64,000 nt of DNA from Alteromonas oceanisediminis (lineage in GTDB: Bacteria > Pseudomonadota > Gammaproteobacteria > Enterobacterales > Alteromonadaceae). A model generated the notes under the pieces. The model was not told the origin of the DNA, did no database searches, and saw only the letters and a list, made by a program, of their open reading frames with translations. The stretch is from positions 310,001-374,000 of the forward strand of contig NZ_JAHCTA010000001.1 of the NCBI RefSeq assembly GCF_018474025.1, given 5' to 3'. The first letter of the stretch is position 1. Every line of letters begins with the position of its first letter. The position numbers were made by a program, and so were the translations under genes. Below, in pieces: positions 35,574 to 44,641 of the stretch.

Positions 35574-36353
35574 CTAATCGTTCTCGACAATTACGTCAAA
35601 GCGACTAAAGGCTGGAATGGTATTGTGCAGCTTTTCTTCAACACGGTTTAGATCTTCGATTTTTGCACAAAACCACTTGGCTTTATCACGCAGATTGTTG
35701 GCCCGCGAACCAACGTCATTGTCGAGTGTGACAGACATTTGCTCTAGCCGTTCAGAGAGCGCTTGCATACGCTCTTCGGTGTTACCGTCAGCGCTGTTTA
35801 AGCCACCAATAACTGACAATATCCCGCCCAGCGACGTGCTGATCGCTTCGCCTAGTTGGGCCTCGATTTGCTGGTCAACAAAGTCATCAACCTGTTCTAA
35901 CGAGCCGGGACCGATAAAGTAGTGATTACTGGCGTGGCGAAAATTGTCGCGAACTTCATCACGCGCCCGATCCATGGCTTTTTGCAGTTTTTCATAGCTA
36001 CCATGTTCTGCGCCGACGATCCCCTGATAGACTTGATCAATAGTGTCAATGGCGAGCTCGATGCCTTCAGTGGCCATGATGATCATCTTGGGCACAACAT
36101 AATGAAGCCCTTCGGCATATTCTTTCAGCAATAGCTCCTGCTGGGTGTCTAATGGGACCAGCCGCCCACCAATAAACAACTGCTTTTCATTGTTAATTTG
36201 CAGAACGGTGCGCGATTCCTCCATCACACGGATATGGCTGTTATTAACCACCAAACCGTAGTTGAAATCGATAGTACAGCGCATACCCGCGCTGGCCGAA
36301 TACGGCAAGGCGATGAGTAATACGATTAAAATAGCAAGAGTACGCAGTTTCAT
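35574..36353 (-). CDS. YggN-like DUF2884 periplasmic protein
   Basis: This 259-residue secreted protein starts at the ATG at 36351-36353 and has a signal peptide ending near SASA-G (residues 1-22). The mature part is helical, with GGRLVPLDTQQELLLKEYAEGLHYVVP and an acidic C-terminus. It resembles YggN (DUF2884), found near rdgB/hemW in other gammaproteobacteria. Function is unknown. It is convergent with hemW. Confidence 0.75.
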   Translation of the reverse strand: MKLRTLAILIVLLIALPYSASAGMRCTIDFNYGLVVNNSHIRVMEESRTVLQINNEKQLFIGGRLVPLDTQQELLLKEYAEGLHYVVPKMIIMATEGIELAIDTIDQVYQGIVGAEHGSYEKLQKAMDRARDEVRDNFRHASNHYFIGPGSLEQVDDFVDQQIEAQLGEAISTSLGGILSVIGGLNSADGNTEERMQALSERLEQMSVTLDNDVGSRANNLRDKAKWFCAKIEDLNRVEEKLHNTIPAFSRFDVIVEND

Positions 36354-36412
36354 ACGCGAAGTGTCGTGCTTCGGCGCTAAATTGCAATAGCGGATAAGAC
36401 CAGAAAACAAAA

Positions 36413-36919
36413 TTAATCGCTAACTGACTGCCGACCTGCTTTGCGATGCCGTGGGTGAAACAATTGATACAATAATAGACTGATGCTTAATGCGACGCCC
36501 GCCGCTAAGGCGACATCGGTCACGTTGATTGGAATACCTGGCCTGAAATTTTTTAATACGTCGGCAAGGCGGTCATATTGTGAGGGCGACGCTAAGAATA
36601 CTAAGCGGTTAAAATAGTGTCCGTTTTTCAAGCGCTCAATATCAGCAGCAATCGCCGCATGTTCGGCTAACAGTCTGCGCTTATCCGCAGCATCGTTACG
36701 CACAACGGCTTCAGTGTTGCGCTCCAGCGCGACAATCAGAGCCTCGACAGAGGGGTAATTATTCTCAGCCGCCAGCGCTTCAAAGCGCTTAACCTGAGTT
36801 TGTGTGGCTGCATAGTAGCCTGACAAATACTGCAAGTAATGTTCGGATAAAATTGGTACTTGCAAGCACGCTAATAGCAAAATACCGAAAATCAGACGTT
36901 CAACGGCGGCAGAAATCAT
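36413..36919 (-). CDS. DUF2937-like membrane protein
   Basis: The protein is 168 residues with an N-terminal membrane helix (about 5-24), a charged helical middle that could form a coiled coil (LLAEHAAIAADIERLKN) and a second helix near the C-terminus (about 135-153). A basic tail follows. Layout and N-terminus resemble the DUF2937 family. It starts 9 bases after the upstream DUF1566 gene stop. Role unknown. Confidence 0.65.
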   Translation of the reverse strand: MISAAVERLIFGILLLACLQVPILSEHYLQYLSGYYAATQTQVKRFEALAAENNYPSVEALIVALERNTEAVVRNDAADKRRLLAEHAAIAADIERLKNGHYFNRLVFLASPSQYDRLADVLKNFRPGIPINVTDVALAAGVALSISLLLYQLFHPRHRKAGRQSVSD

Positions 36920-36928
36920 AGGGTTTGA

Positions 36929-37465
36929 TTACTCATCAGCTAAAGCAGTTCTTACCAGTCTAACAAAAACAAAACGCTGTTTGTCTTTAATCGAATTGCT
37001 ACTGTTGAAATAAGCAACAACCCAGGCTCGCTCGGCGTCAGTAACCGCTGGAGTAGACGTCCAAAAATCATCGGGTGGTGTATTAGGAAACACATCGGTG
37101 TTAATTGCAGGGCGAACACAACTGCGCTCTGTTAGCGTTGCCAACTCCTTGATATTCGGTAATCGCCAACCCTGCGTATCATCAAAACGATAGCCATGCG
37201 CTAGTTGCAGCGCTTGCTCCCATGTCATCTGCTGAGCATCACCACTGCACTGCGTTCCATCATAAGTTTGACCTATTGCACAGCGCATCCACACCAATCC
37301 AGTGCGCAGATGTTTAACCTGATTATCACTGATCGATTCAAACTCAGCGGAGGGCGTTGTCGGTTCGATGTTCGACAAGCAGGTTTGTGCAAACACGCTG
37401 CTGGAAACACTCAGCACGCCAAGCAAACAAAACCGCAGAAGTGCCTTGTGATAGCATCGGTTCAT
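36929..37465 (-). CDS. Secreted DUF1566 protein
   Basis: A 178-residue protein with an N-terminal signal (about residues 1-26, ending VFA-QT) and one DUF1566 domain. The domain is seen in TGLVWMRC, WEQALQLAH, the hallmark GWRLPNIKELATL and FVRLVR near the end. DUF1566 occurs in exported lectin-like or fibrobacter-type surface proteins. Its ATG overlaps the stop of the large PKD-DUF1566 gene by one base, so the two are co-translated. Confidence 0.8.
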   Translation of the reverse strand: MNRCYHKALLRFCLLGVLSVSSSVFAQTCLSNIEPTTPSAEFESISDNQVKHLRTGLVWMRCAIGQTYDGTQCSGDAQQMTWEQALQLAHGYRFDDTQGWRLPNIKELATLTERSCVRPAINTDVFPNTPPDDFWTSTPAVTDAERAWVVAYFNSSNSIKDKQRFVFVRLVRTALADE

Positions 37466-39171
37466 TAGGGTCTCCCCGCGCGGATCAGACGGACTCTGGC
37501 AGCCGTTGATTTGTTCAAAAAGTTATCCAGCCCTGTATCGAAGTCAATTGCCCATGCACTGCGCGCCATATCATTTTGCACACCATCCGCATTAGGTTGT
37601 GCTGTCCAATACCAAAGAGGACCTTGTGCATTTTGCGAGGGCTGAGTAAACGGAAAGTAATCCGGGTCGACCGCAGGCGACGTCATACGCCCAAAGTGAA
37701 CGATGGATAGGAGTTCATCGTGCGTTGGTAAGCGCCAGTCAAAAAACCCGCACAAGCCCTCTTCATTAACGGCTTGAACGTACGCTTCAGTATTGCACTG
37801 TGTTAAACTGCACTGTGTGCCTACGCCATTGGCGTCGCCCGAAAAGCCGCCATTGTTGGCGCTTTGGAACCATGAATAAGTGTATTCGCTGGAGTGCAAG
37901 TCAGCACCTGAGGTTTTAATTTCCCACACGTACCCAGTCACATTGTCACGCACGCAGCGCCACGGTAAGTTCACGTTATCGACTTCATCACCGTTCTGGT
38001 TAAGGCGCGTGAAATCGAACCCCTGCGCACCGCGCCCGGCCTTCTCTAACAATCCATTCGCAGCAATACGGTCTTGCCCGCGCTGTGCATCTTGGCCAGG
38101 GTAATCATTGCGGTGTTGGCTGGTTAATATGACATCCGTTGCCTGCTGCACAACCCCGGTGTCATTTAGCGTCACCAACGGCTGCTGGCGCACATTCACA
38201 GTCATACTGTCTTGCACCTGATTGCCATTCGCATCTCGCACCGCCAAGGTAAATTGTATGGTGCTGGGATTGCTTACATGGGGTGCCACAGCAAATGTTT
38301 GCAATGCATTTCCTTGCGAAATAACCGCCGAGCTGGAGCCTGCACTCGTCCATCGCACGGCTAAAGGCAGCGCGTCGGGAACCGTCGTTTCTGCCTGACC
38401 GTCGAGTAGAATAGACTCACCACTAAACACAAAATGATCCACACCGGCATTAACGGTAGGCAAGGTCTCACTTGCGCTTTGAACCGTGAAACTGATCTCT
38501 CGGCTTCCCTCGGCTTGCTCAGTATCAGTCACCGTCAACGCAAAGCGCAGCGTTTGCGCGTTATCGGTGATGGGCGTTGTAAAGGTTAACTGCGCCGTGT
38601 TGCGCGGCACGCCACTGAGTACCGCATCACCGGCAAGCTGTTGCCATTGATAGGCAAGCGCAGCGTCTTGCTCGGTGCTATCAGGGTCGATACTGCCGCT
38701 ACCGTCCAACGTCACCGTAACGCCTGCCGGATAGAGCCCCGCTGCAAGATTGGGCCAAGCAGTCAGTTGGATATCTGCAATGGGCGCGTCGTTGACAGGC
38801 TCAACGGTGATCACCACCTGATCCGTAGCAGTGCGCCCTTCAGCATCGGTGACGCGCAGCGTAAATGTATAACTTTGTTGATCGGCTACTGTGGGGGCAA
38901 CAAAGGTTGCCGCTGCCGCAGCGGTATCAGGATGGTCGATAGTCACAATCGGTGACGCAGACCAAGAATAAACCAACGACGCGGATTCTGATTGAACCTG
39001 CCCATTCAGCGACACCGTGGTTTGTTCGACCACGGTTTGGTCCAGACCAGCGTTCACTGCCAGTGCTGGCGACGAGTCATCGCCTCCTCCGCCGCCTCCG
39101 CAAGAAAACAACGTGGTAACAACAACCAACAGTATCAGGCGATAGGCGGTGTGGGTAAAAGACATTCGCAT
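37465..39171 (-). CDS. Large PKD-repeat lipoprotein with C-terminal DUF1566 domain
   Basis: A 568-residue exported protein. The signal ends in lipobox LFSC at about residue 24, then a glycine run. Three immunoglobulin-like PKD/cadherin-type modules follow (about residues 35-125, 130-230, 240-330), each opening with NAG- or DAP-type phrases and closing in VTVEP- or NVR-like strands. The C-terminal DUF1566 domain (about 370-565) has WRCVRDNVTGYVWEIK, WRLPTHDELLSI and AARVRLIRAG. It is probably displayed at the cell surface. It pairs with the short DUF1566 protein downstream. Confidence 0.8.
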   Translation of the reverse strand: MRMSFTHTAYRLILLVVVTTLFSCGGGGGGDDSSPALAVNAGLDQTVVEQTTVSLNGQVQSESASLVYSWSASPIVTIDHPDTAAAAATFVAPTVADQQSYTFTLRVTDAEGRTATDQVVITVEPVNDAPIADIQLTAWPNLAAGLYPAGVTVTLDGSGSIDPDSTEQDAALAYQWQQLAGDAVLSGVPRNTAQLTFTTPITDNAQTLRFALTVTDTEQAEGSREISFTVQSASETLPTVNAGVDHFVFSGESILLDGQAETTVPDALPLAVRWTSAGSSSAVISQGNALQTFAVAPHVSNPSTIQFTLAVRDANGNQVQDSMTVNVRQQPLVTLNDTGVVQQATDVILTSQHRNDYPGQDAQRGQDRIAANGLLEKAGRGAQGFDFTRLNQNGDEVDNVNLPWRCVRDNVTGYVWEIKTSGADLHSSEYTYSWFQSANNGGFSGDANGVGTQCSLTQCNTEAYVQAVNEEGLCGFFDWRLPTHDELLSIVHFGRMTSPAVDPDYFPFTQPSQNAQGPLWYWTAQPNADGVQNDMARSAWAIDFDTGLDNFLNKSTAARVRLIRAGRP

Positions 39172-39234
39172 AAATGGATAGACTGCTTTAACAACAAAAT
39201 TCTACGAGGAAATTAGCAAAGGTTACGCCAATGT

Positions 39235-39720
39235 TTAACGCGAGCGCTCTTTCGCTTCTGATACGCTGACTTGCAACGATTCAAACTCTTTTTTCCCGGC
39301 TGCCACATCAGTCACGTCGTAGATCATCATGCTGATGTTATCGACCTGCCCGGTTGCTGATACTAACGGCGCCAGCGTGATATTTTGATACATAAAATCT
39401 TCACCACCGGTAATCGGGCGATAATTAGGAAACTTAAACAGGTAAGGGCGCTGTTCCCACGTCATGAAGGCACGCGTGCGTAACTCGAATACCGGTTTCG
39501 ACTTTTGCGCGAACCAAGCTTGTTCAATCTTGGGGTATAATGAAAACAAGGTTTTATCACGCACATCGCTGGGCAACAAGCCGCTGTGACTTTCCATAAA
39601 ACCATTCCAAACCTTTATTTTGAATTCGCGATCCAGCACGACGATGCCAACATCAACGGTTTGCAACATGTCCATCATCCAATGAAACTCAAGTAAGTCG
39701 TCCAGCGCCGCATTCGTCAT
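39235..39720 (-). CDS. Stand-alone PAS-domain protein
   Basis: A 161-residue cytoplasmic protein with one PAS domain (about residues 15-135), including VDVGIVVLDREFKIKVWN and the closing VDNISMMIYDVTD. It ends in a short charged helix (SLQVSVSEAKERS) that in relatives would lead to an output domain such as GGDEF. Here a stop follows directly. It lies two bases after the REC-CheC gene, so the two are likely co-expressed. Confidence 0.8.
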   Translation of the reverse strand: MTNAALDDLLEFHWMMDMLQTVDVGIVVLDREFKIKVWNGFMESHSGLLPSDVRDKTLFSLYPKIEQAWFAQKSKPVFELRTRAFMTWEQRPYLFKFPNYRPITGGEDFMYQNITLAPLVSATGQVDNISMMIYDVTDVAAGKKEFESLQVSVSEAKERSR

Positions 39721-39722
39721 GT

Positions 39723-40712
39723 TTAATCCTCAAGCAAGTGAGCAAGTTTGGAATTCATGGTTTCCATCGATTCCTCAGTAAACAGCAGCACCAAGTCGCA
39801 TTGAACATTGTAACCTTCAAGACCATAACTTAACTCTATCGCCAATGTGCGTTTCCACTTAAGCTTATTTGCATCGATAATATCTGACACGCTTCGATGC
39901 TGACCGAGCACCACCGGATGCCCTTGGCTGAACATTAAGTCCATCTGGTTGGCTAACCCTGCCAAGCAGGTGCCAATTAACAAACTGGCTGCGTCCATTA
40001 ATACTTCGAGCTGTAATTGATCATCAACATCACCGCTTATTTCCAATATTTTCGCAAAGTCGCCAAAACTGGAGTCCGATAGAATACACAACGCCTCACC
40101 ACTCACACCGGGGCCTAAAAAGCCCTGACAGACCGCGGAAACCTGCTCATGGGTCTCGATATCAGACAGCATCATGTGCAGCTCAGACACTTCAATAAGA
40201 TTGACATTTGGAATGGGGAGTTCGACGAATACGTTCATGATACGGGCCAGATGGTCTCCAGCCTGACCCATAGCAATGTTGGTGATCTCCTGATAGCAGT
40301 CTCGAATATCGGGATCGAGTTCGGGTGCAGCTTCCTCTGCCGCCTTATCGCCAATAATACCGTGTGTGGTGAGTGCTTGCTGTAACACCGCCGCGTTAAC
40401 CGGCTTCTTGATGAAATCCACTGCACCCAACTTTTTGACACGCTCGTGCGCTTCCGGCTGGATGTCACCCGATATCACGATGACTTGGGTGTTTAACTCA
40501 TGTTCGTTAATCGCTCGAAGCGTCTCATAACCGTCTTTCACCGGCATATTGAGGTCAAGCAGTAGCAGTTGCCCTTTGCCCGACTGCAAAGCTTCAATAG
40601 CCTCACCACCATGCTTAGCAAAGTGGATCGCCACCTCCCAGTCTTGCGGCAAGCATTTAGCAACCTGCTTACGTGCAACTAATGAGTCGTCACAAATTAA
40701 AACGGAAAACAT
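39723..40712 (-). CDS. Response regulator with CheC-type phosphatase domain
   Basis: The 329-residue protein has an N-terminal receiver with acidic pair Asp8-Asp9, phosphoacceptor Asp53 in LLLLDLNMPVKDG and Lys in FIKKP. A CheC/CheX-like domain (about residues 140-329) follows. Its first phosphatase motif DCYQEITNIAMG fits D-xxx-E-xx-N-xxx-G exactly; the second copy (MDAASLLIG) lacks the Asn. CheC proteins dephosphorylate CheY-P, so this fusion could switch itself or another regulator off. The PAS protein follows two bases later. Confidence 0.85.
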   Translation of the reverse strand: MFSVLICDDSLVARKQVAKCLPQDWEVAIHFAKHGGEAIEALQSGKGQLLLLDLNMPVKDGYETLRAINEHELNTQVIVISGDIQPEAHERVKKLGAVDFIKKPVNAAVLQQALTTHGIIGDKAAEEAAPELDPDIRDCYQEITNIAMGQAGDHLARIMNVFVELPIPNVNLIEVSELHMMLSDIETHEQVSAVCQGFLGPGVSGEALCILSDSSFGDFAKILEISGDVDDQLQLEVLMDAASLLIGTCLAGLANQMDLMFSQGHPVVLGQHRSVSDIIDANKLKWKRTLAIELSYGLEGYNVQCDLVLLFTEESMETMNSKLAHLLED

Positions 40713-40845
40713 CGCGGGTTGGGTACCTTACTGCTAAGCGACTTGGTTGACTAAAGTATTAGACTAAAGCATTAAATTTGCCAGTCCTTTTAAATTAACG
40801 GCATAGTTTGCGTATTCTTTAATCAACAACCAGGGTCTAGATGGC

Positions 40846-41538
40846 CTAAATAAACAGTAGTGGCAGCACCAGTGCAGTGAACACGCCGTTAACGCACAGC
40901 GCTAGAGTTGCCATTGCTGCCGTGGTTTCATGCATGTGTAATGCTGATGACGTTCCCACCGCATGGGCCACGGTGCCCAGAGCCACACCCTGTGCGGTGC
41001 GGTTTTGCACCTGTAAAAGTGAAAATACCCATGGCGCGGCAATCGCGCCGACGATCCCGGTAATAATAACGATAGCCGCAGCCAACGCAGGAATACCGCC
41101 ACTGATCACGGCAACATCTATCGCCAATGGGGTAGTGATAGATTTGACGAGCATGGTCATCTGAAGGGTCTCCGACGCTCCCAGCAAAGCGACCGATGCC
41201 CACGCCATTAGCGGAGCCACTACCCCACCGACAAGAATGGGAAACACGACACGCAAACCCAACGCACGGACTATTTGGATTTGCCGAAATAGCGGAATCG
41301 CCAACGCAACCGTTGCGGGGCCCAGCAGAAAATCGAGCAGCACGGCGTGCTGTTGATACTCAGCAATGCTGACATCAACCACCTGCAGCACAGCAAACAA
41401 TATCACCACGGTAACGAGCAATGGGTGTAGCAGCACTAGTGCATGGGTTTTGCGATACAGCGCCATTGCGCCGAGAAATAACACAATAGTGATGCCAGTC
41501 CATAGGGCCGCATGAGTAACAACCTCAGCGCTGTTCAT
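40846..41538 (-). CDS. lrgB: LrgB/CidB-family membrane protein
   Basis: LrgB is the partner of LrgA, linked to murein hydrolase export or, in some bacteria and plastids, to pyruvate/glycolate transport. The start MNSAEVVTHAALW at 41536-41538 gives 230 residues with about six to eight membrane helices. Family blocks are LGPATVALAIPLF, KSITTPLAIDV and LGTVAHAVGTSSA. It overlaps lrgA by 14 bases. Confidence 0.9.
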   Translation of the reverse strand: MNSAEVVTHAALWTGITIVLFLGAMALYRKTHALVLLHPLLVTVVILFAVLQVVDVSIAEYQQHAVLLDFLLGPATVALAIPLFRQIQIVRALGLRVVFPILVGGVVAPLMAWASVALLGASETLQMTMLVKSITTPLAIDVAVISGGIPALAAAIVIITGIVGAIAAPWVFSLLQVQNRTAQGVALGTVAHAVGTSSALHMHETTAAMATLALCVNGVFTALVLPLLFI

Positions 41539-41923
41539 GGTGCGCCTCTGAGGCGTTACGTTTCGGCTGGCATCGCTGAGCAACCACGGCCGTGATGGCG
41601 AGAGCGACCACCGTGCTGCCCACGACGGACAACAGTAACGCTGGCCATTGCTGCACGATTAATGCGCGAAAGTGCCACGCACCCAGCACCGCAGGAATAA
41701 AGAACACTGCCAGATACGACAGCAACGGCTTGGCCGCGTACTCAATAAAGCGCGGAACGTTACCGCAGATAGCACAGGTTAAGAAAAGTAACAAAAGGCC
41801 ACACAGCGCACCCGGCAAAGGCAGCGGAAGTTTTTCAGCCAGCCAGACACCGCCGAAATAATAGCCAAATAAACTCGCCATACCGGCAACGCCGCGAACA
41901 AGATTGCGTAAAAATTCGTTCAT
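41525..41923 (-). CDS. lrgA: LrgA/CidA-family holin-like protein
   Basis: A 132-residue membrane protein with four helices and the family phrases LPLPLPGALCGLLLLFL and LSYLAVFFIPAVLG. CidA/LrgA proteins act as holin/antiholin-like or metabolite-transport partners of LrgB. The C-terminus is basic and overlaps the start of lrgB. Confidence 0.9.
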   Translation of the reverse strand: MNEFLRNLVRGVAGMASLFGYYFGGVWLAEKLPLPLPGALCGLLLLFLTCAICGNVPRFIEYAAKPLLSYLAVFFIPAVLGAWHFRALIVQQWPALLLSVVGSTVVALAITAVVAQRCQPKRNASEAHHEQR

Positions 41924-41996
41924 CTCGCTACTCTACCTGCTGCAATCAGTGATGAGTAGCCACAAATAAAGAGTATTCATCAAAGTGAATGAAAAA

Positions 41997-42020
41997 GGGC
42001 CGCCTTTTCACCAGCGGCCC
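41997..42020 (-). terminator. Intrinsic terminator upstream of lrgA (minus strand)
   Basis: A perfect 7-bp GC stem (GGGCCGC and GCGGCCC) with a 10-nt loop is followed on the minus strand by a run of T. It probably stops transcripts from the 109-residue gene upstream. A smaller hairpin (GAGCGC, TAA, GCGCTC at 42182-42196) lies just after that gene. Confidence 0.75.
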
Positions 42021-42208
42021 GAATAACAGGAAACAATACATAACTACGCAATATGTACTCATCGGTTCACTACGCCGACACCATTAAGCTAGTGTAAATC
42101 GGGCATGATTGTGCCTATTTGTGATAAACGGATCGAGACGTGGTGTCAGGAGGGGGAGAAATTACCATGAGAAAACGCACAGAGCGCTAAGCGCTCCGTG
42201 CCACGTCA

Positions 42209-42538
42209 TTAAAAAGCGCTATCCAAATGGATTTTAATGAACAGGGGTGTGCCTACTTTCGAATAGTCAATTTTGTATTCTTTTCCGTTTAGCGTCTGAA
42301 TGAAAATCAGTGTTTTCTCGTCACCAAACACGTCGCTGAGTGTGACATCAACCAATTCGATGTCCATCATTTTGGCTTCGCGTTTATTGTCCGGAATTTT
42401 GCCTTCATACTGTTTGATGCCACGGTGATTGACCAACACGGCTGGCACATCATCACCATTCAAAATCAATAAATCGACTTTTCGAATCTTGTGGATAAGG
42501 GTATTTCGGCCACTTACCAAAAACGGTTTTTCCGTCAT
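42209..42538 (-). CDS. Small uncharacterised cytoplasmic protein
   Basis: I do not recognise this 109-residue protein. It is rich in beta-prone segments (VDLLILNGDDVPAVLVNH, MMDIELVDVTLSDVF) with no signal or membrane segment. It lies alone between lrgA and the mbnH-like gene, with hairpins at its 3' side. The codon pattern looks native. Confidence 0.55.
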   Translation of the reverse strand: MTEKPFLVSGRNTLIHKIRKVDLLILNGDDVPAVLVNHRGIKQYEGKIPDNKREAKMMDIELVDVTLSDVFGDEKTLIFIQTLNGKEYKIDYSKVGTPLFIKIHLDSAF

Positions 42539-42630
42539 TATTATTATCTCCAGAAGTATATTTCGCGCTCACTGCGCAAAAGATAGCAAAGAACTTTTAC
42601 CGATGCACTATCTATAGTGCTGTCGACCGC

Positions 42631-43743
42631 CTATAACGCGACTTTTGGCGGCAATGTCGGCGCATTGTTTTCTCTTTTCTGCACAAATTCTTCGTCCGTG
42701 AGTGACAGTAAAAACTGTTTGAGATCCTGATGCTCTTCAGCGGTAAGCGTAAAGCCTGACACAAATGGGCTCTTCAACGGGCTGTTGATGCCCTCACCTC
42801 GCCCGCCTGCCGCATAAAATGCAATGACGGCATCGAGCGACGGCAGCGAGCCGTCATGCATATAGGGCGCACTGAGTTCAATATTGCGTAAGGTGGGTGC
42901 CCGAAACTTACCCATATCAGCAGCATTCAGCGTAATTTCAACCAAGCCGGTATCTTCTTGCGGATACGCCCCCTCTCCATCCAGATTGTAAAGGCCAGTA
43001 TTGTGAAACGGCTGCAAATCAAGTTGCTGAAACGCGTGTTTGCTCGACTGTGTAAAATTGAATCCACCATGACAGTGAAAACACTCAAGCCGCTCTGAAA
43101 AAAACAGCTCCATACCGCGTAAGGCAGACTCACTCATGGCATCATCCTGCTGGCGATAGGCATAATCATCAAATGGCGAGTTAAAAGACGTTAAACTACG
43201 CACGAAGCTCGCCAATGCCTTAACGACTCGGTCAAAAGTCGCGGCTTCATCACCATAGGCTGCAGCGAATAACTGGCGGTAGTCGTCTGTTTTAAAACGC
43301 GCCAGAATGGCCTCTTCATTGCCCGTTATTCCCATTTCAACCGGGTGCTCACCAAATAACGGTACCATTAATTGCTGCTCTATTGTGGTAAAGCCGTTGT
43401 GCGCCCACGTGAGCGTGCCGTTATAACCGACATTGACCAATGCCATCGCGTTGCGCCTCACTTTATCGCCCGTTGAACCGTGGCTGTGAGTGCGCGGCTC
43501 ACTAAACGCATGCGCTGGCATGTGGCAGGTGGAACAGCTCACCGCACCATTGCCCGACAAGGCAGGCTCGAAAAATAGCGCCCGCCCCAACGCGACGGAC
43601 TCCTCTGTCATTGGATTACTGACCGGAACGTTTGGTGTTGGAAAGCCTTCTGGTATCTGCCACGCATAGGGTGTTGGTGGCTGAGAGCACGCACCGACAA
43701 ACAGTGCGGCCAGCGTTATCAGTAAAATACGGCTTATTGCCAT
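42631..43743 (-). CDS. MbnH-like di-heme peroxidase lipoprotein (MauG/CcpA superfamily)
   Basis: The protein is 370 residues with lipobox VGAC (Cys19) and two c-type heme motifs, CSTCH (70-74) and CFHCH (221-225), as in di-heme cytochrome c peroxidases and MauG. The N-terminal PEGFPTPNVPVSNPMTEE and LGRALFFEPALSGNG are typical of the MbnH/SoxA-like branch. In the MbnP/MbnH system it oxidises a tryptophan of the partner to kynurenine, creating a copper site. It overlaps the MbnP-like gene by 10 bases. The ccm operon supplies the heme attachment machinery. Confidence 0.85.
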   Translation of the reverse strand: MAISRILLITLAALFVGACSQPPTPYAWQIPEGFPTPNVPVSNPMTEESVALGRALFFEPALSGNGAVSCSTCHMPAHAFSEPRTHSHGSTGDKVRRNAMALVNVGYNGTLTWAHNGFTTIEQQLMVPLFGEHPVEMGITGNEEAILARFKTDDYRQLFAAAYGDEAATFDRVVKALASFVRSLTSFNSPFDDYAYRQQDDAMSESALRGMELFFSERLECFHCHGGFNFTQSSKHAFQQLDLQPFHNTGLYNLDGEGAYPQEDTGLVEITLNAADMGKFRAPTLRNIELSAPYMHDGSLPSLDAVIAFYAAGGRGEGINSPLKSPFVSGFTLTAEEHQDLKQFLLSLTDEEFVQKRENNAPTLPPKVAL

Positions 43744-44585
43744 GTCATTAAACCCGGTGTGTTGATGTTATCCGCGAGAATGCGACAGCTTGTTTCTGCA
43801 TCACGCTGAAACATGCAGGAGGGCGTTTGGGCGATATCAACATCACGCAGCAGGTGTTTAAGATCAATAGCGAGTGAGGTGCTGGCCAACGGTTTAGTTA
43901 ACACGACAGTGAATCTATTGGGCATGGCGCACTCTTGTTCAGGGCTGCGCATGCTAGAGGGGCTCTGGCAGCCCACACTGCCTAAATGATATGACCAGTT
44001 CTTGCGTTCATCGAGCGCATCCGTGGTCAGATCCAAGCGCAGAAATTTGTGCCCGAAACGCCATGACCAGAACATTTCAGAAATATTTAACGGCGAAGGT
44101 TGTGTCAGCGGATTTGCATGATTTTCTTGAAATGGCACCGCCATTGAGAACCGAATTGCCGAAACATTCCGCCAGGCCTGCGGCGAAATCCCCAGCAACA
44201 ATTGCTGATTGTAGTTATTCGATGTGGGTTCACGATCGCACCCCTGACCGACCCAAATCAACGCCGTTTTTGGCGTTTGCCATTGGTTTTCAAGCAATGC
44301 TAAAGGTCGCCAATCAACCTGTTCGGAAAGCTTCACTTCAACATCGGAGATAAACAACGCGAACCGATTTAACGCCCATTCATACCCACCGTGCTTGAAA
44401 AAAGCGTTGCACGCCAGCGCGGTTTCGCCATAGTGTAAGTCAATCGGTACCTTGATTGACGCCAATCTTGCCTCCGCATTCGCATCAACTGGGGTATTTT
44501 GCGTGCATCCCGCGATAACACACAACACAAAAATGGCTGTCAAAAACCACAGTTTGTATCGGGTTAATTGCTGTCGACTATTCAT
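43734..44585 (-). CDS. MbnP-like copper-binding lipoprotein (four-Cys metallo-mystery-pair family)
   Basis: The start at 44583-44585 gives 283 residues; an ATG at 44618 is an alternative. Lipobox VIAGC places the lipid Cys at 27. Paired cysteines are at 59, 116, 206, 219, 257 and 267. The family core SEMFWSWRFGHKFLRLDL (about 169-186) holds Trp173/Trp175, candidates for kynurenine conversion by MbnH. MbnP proteins bind copper outside the inner membrane. It is co-translated with the MbnH-like gene and divergent from the choice-of-anchor-B gene, only 56 bases away. Confidence 0.82.
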   Translation of the reverse strand: MNSRQQLTRYKLWFLTAIFVLCVIAGCTQNTPVDANAEARLASIKVPIDLHYGETALACNAFFKHGGYEWALNRFALFISDVEVKLSEQVDWRPLALLENQWQTPKTALIWVGQGCDREPTSNNYNQQLLLGISPQAWRNVSAIRFSMAVPFQENHANPLTQPSPLNISEMFWSWRFGHKFLRLDLTTDALDERKNWSYHLGSVGCQSPSSMRSPEQECAMPNRFTVVLTKPLASTSLAIDLKHLLRDVDIAQTPSCMFQRDAETSCRILADNINTPGLMTWQ

Positions 44586-44641
44586 ACACTGTTCAAATCC
44601 TGTTATCTTGCTCATCAAATAGGCGTTGCAGGAGCCGCTTT

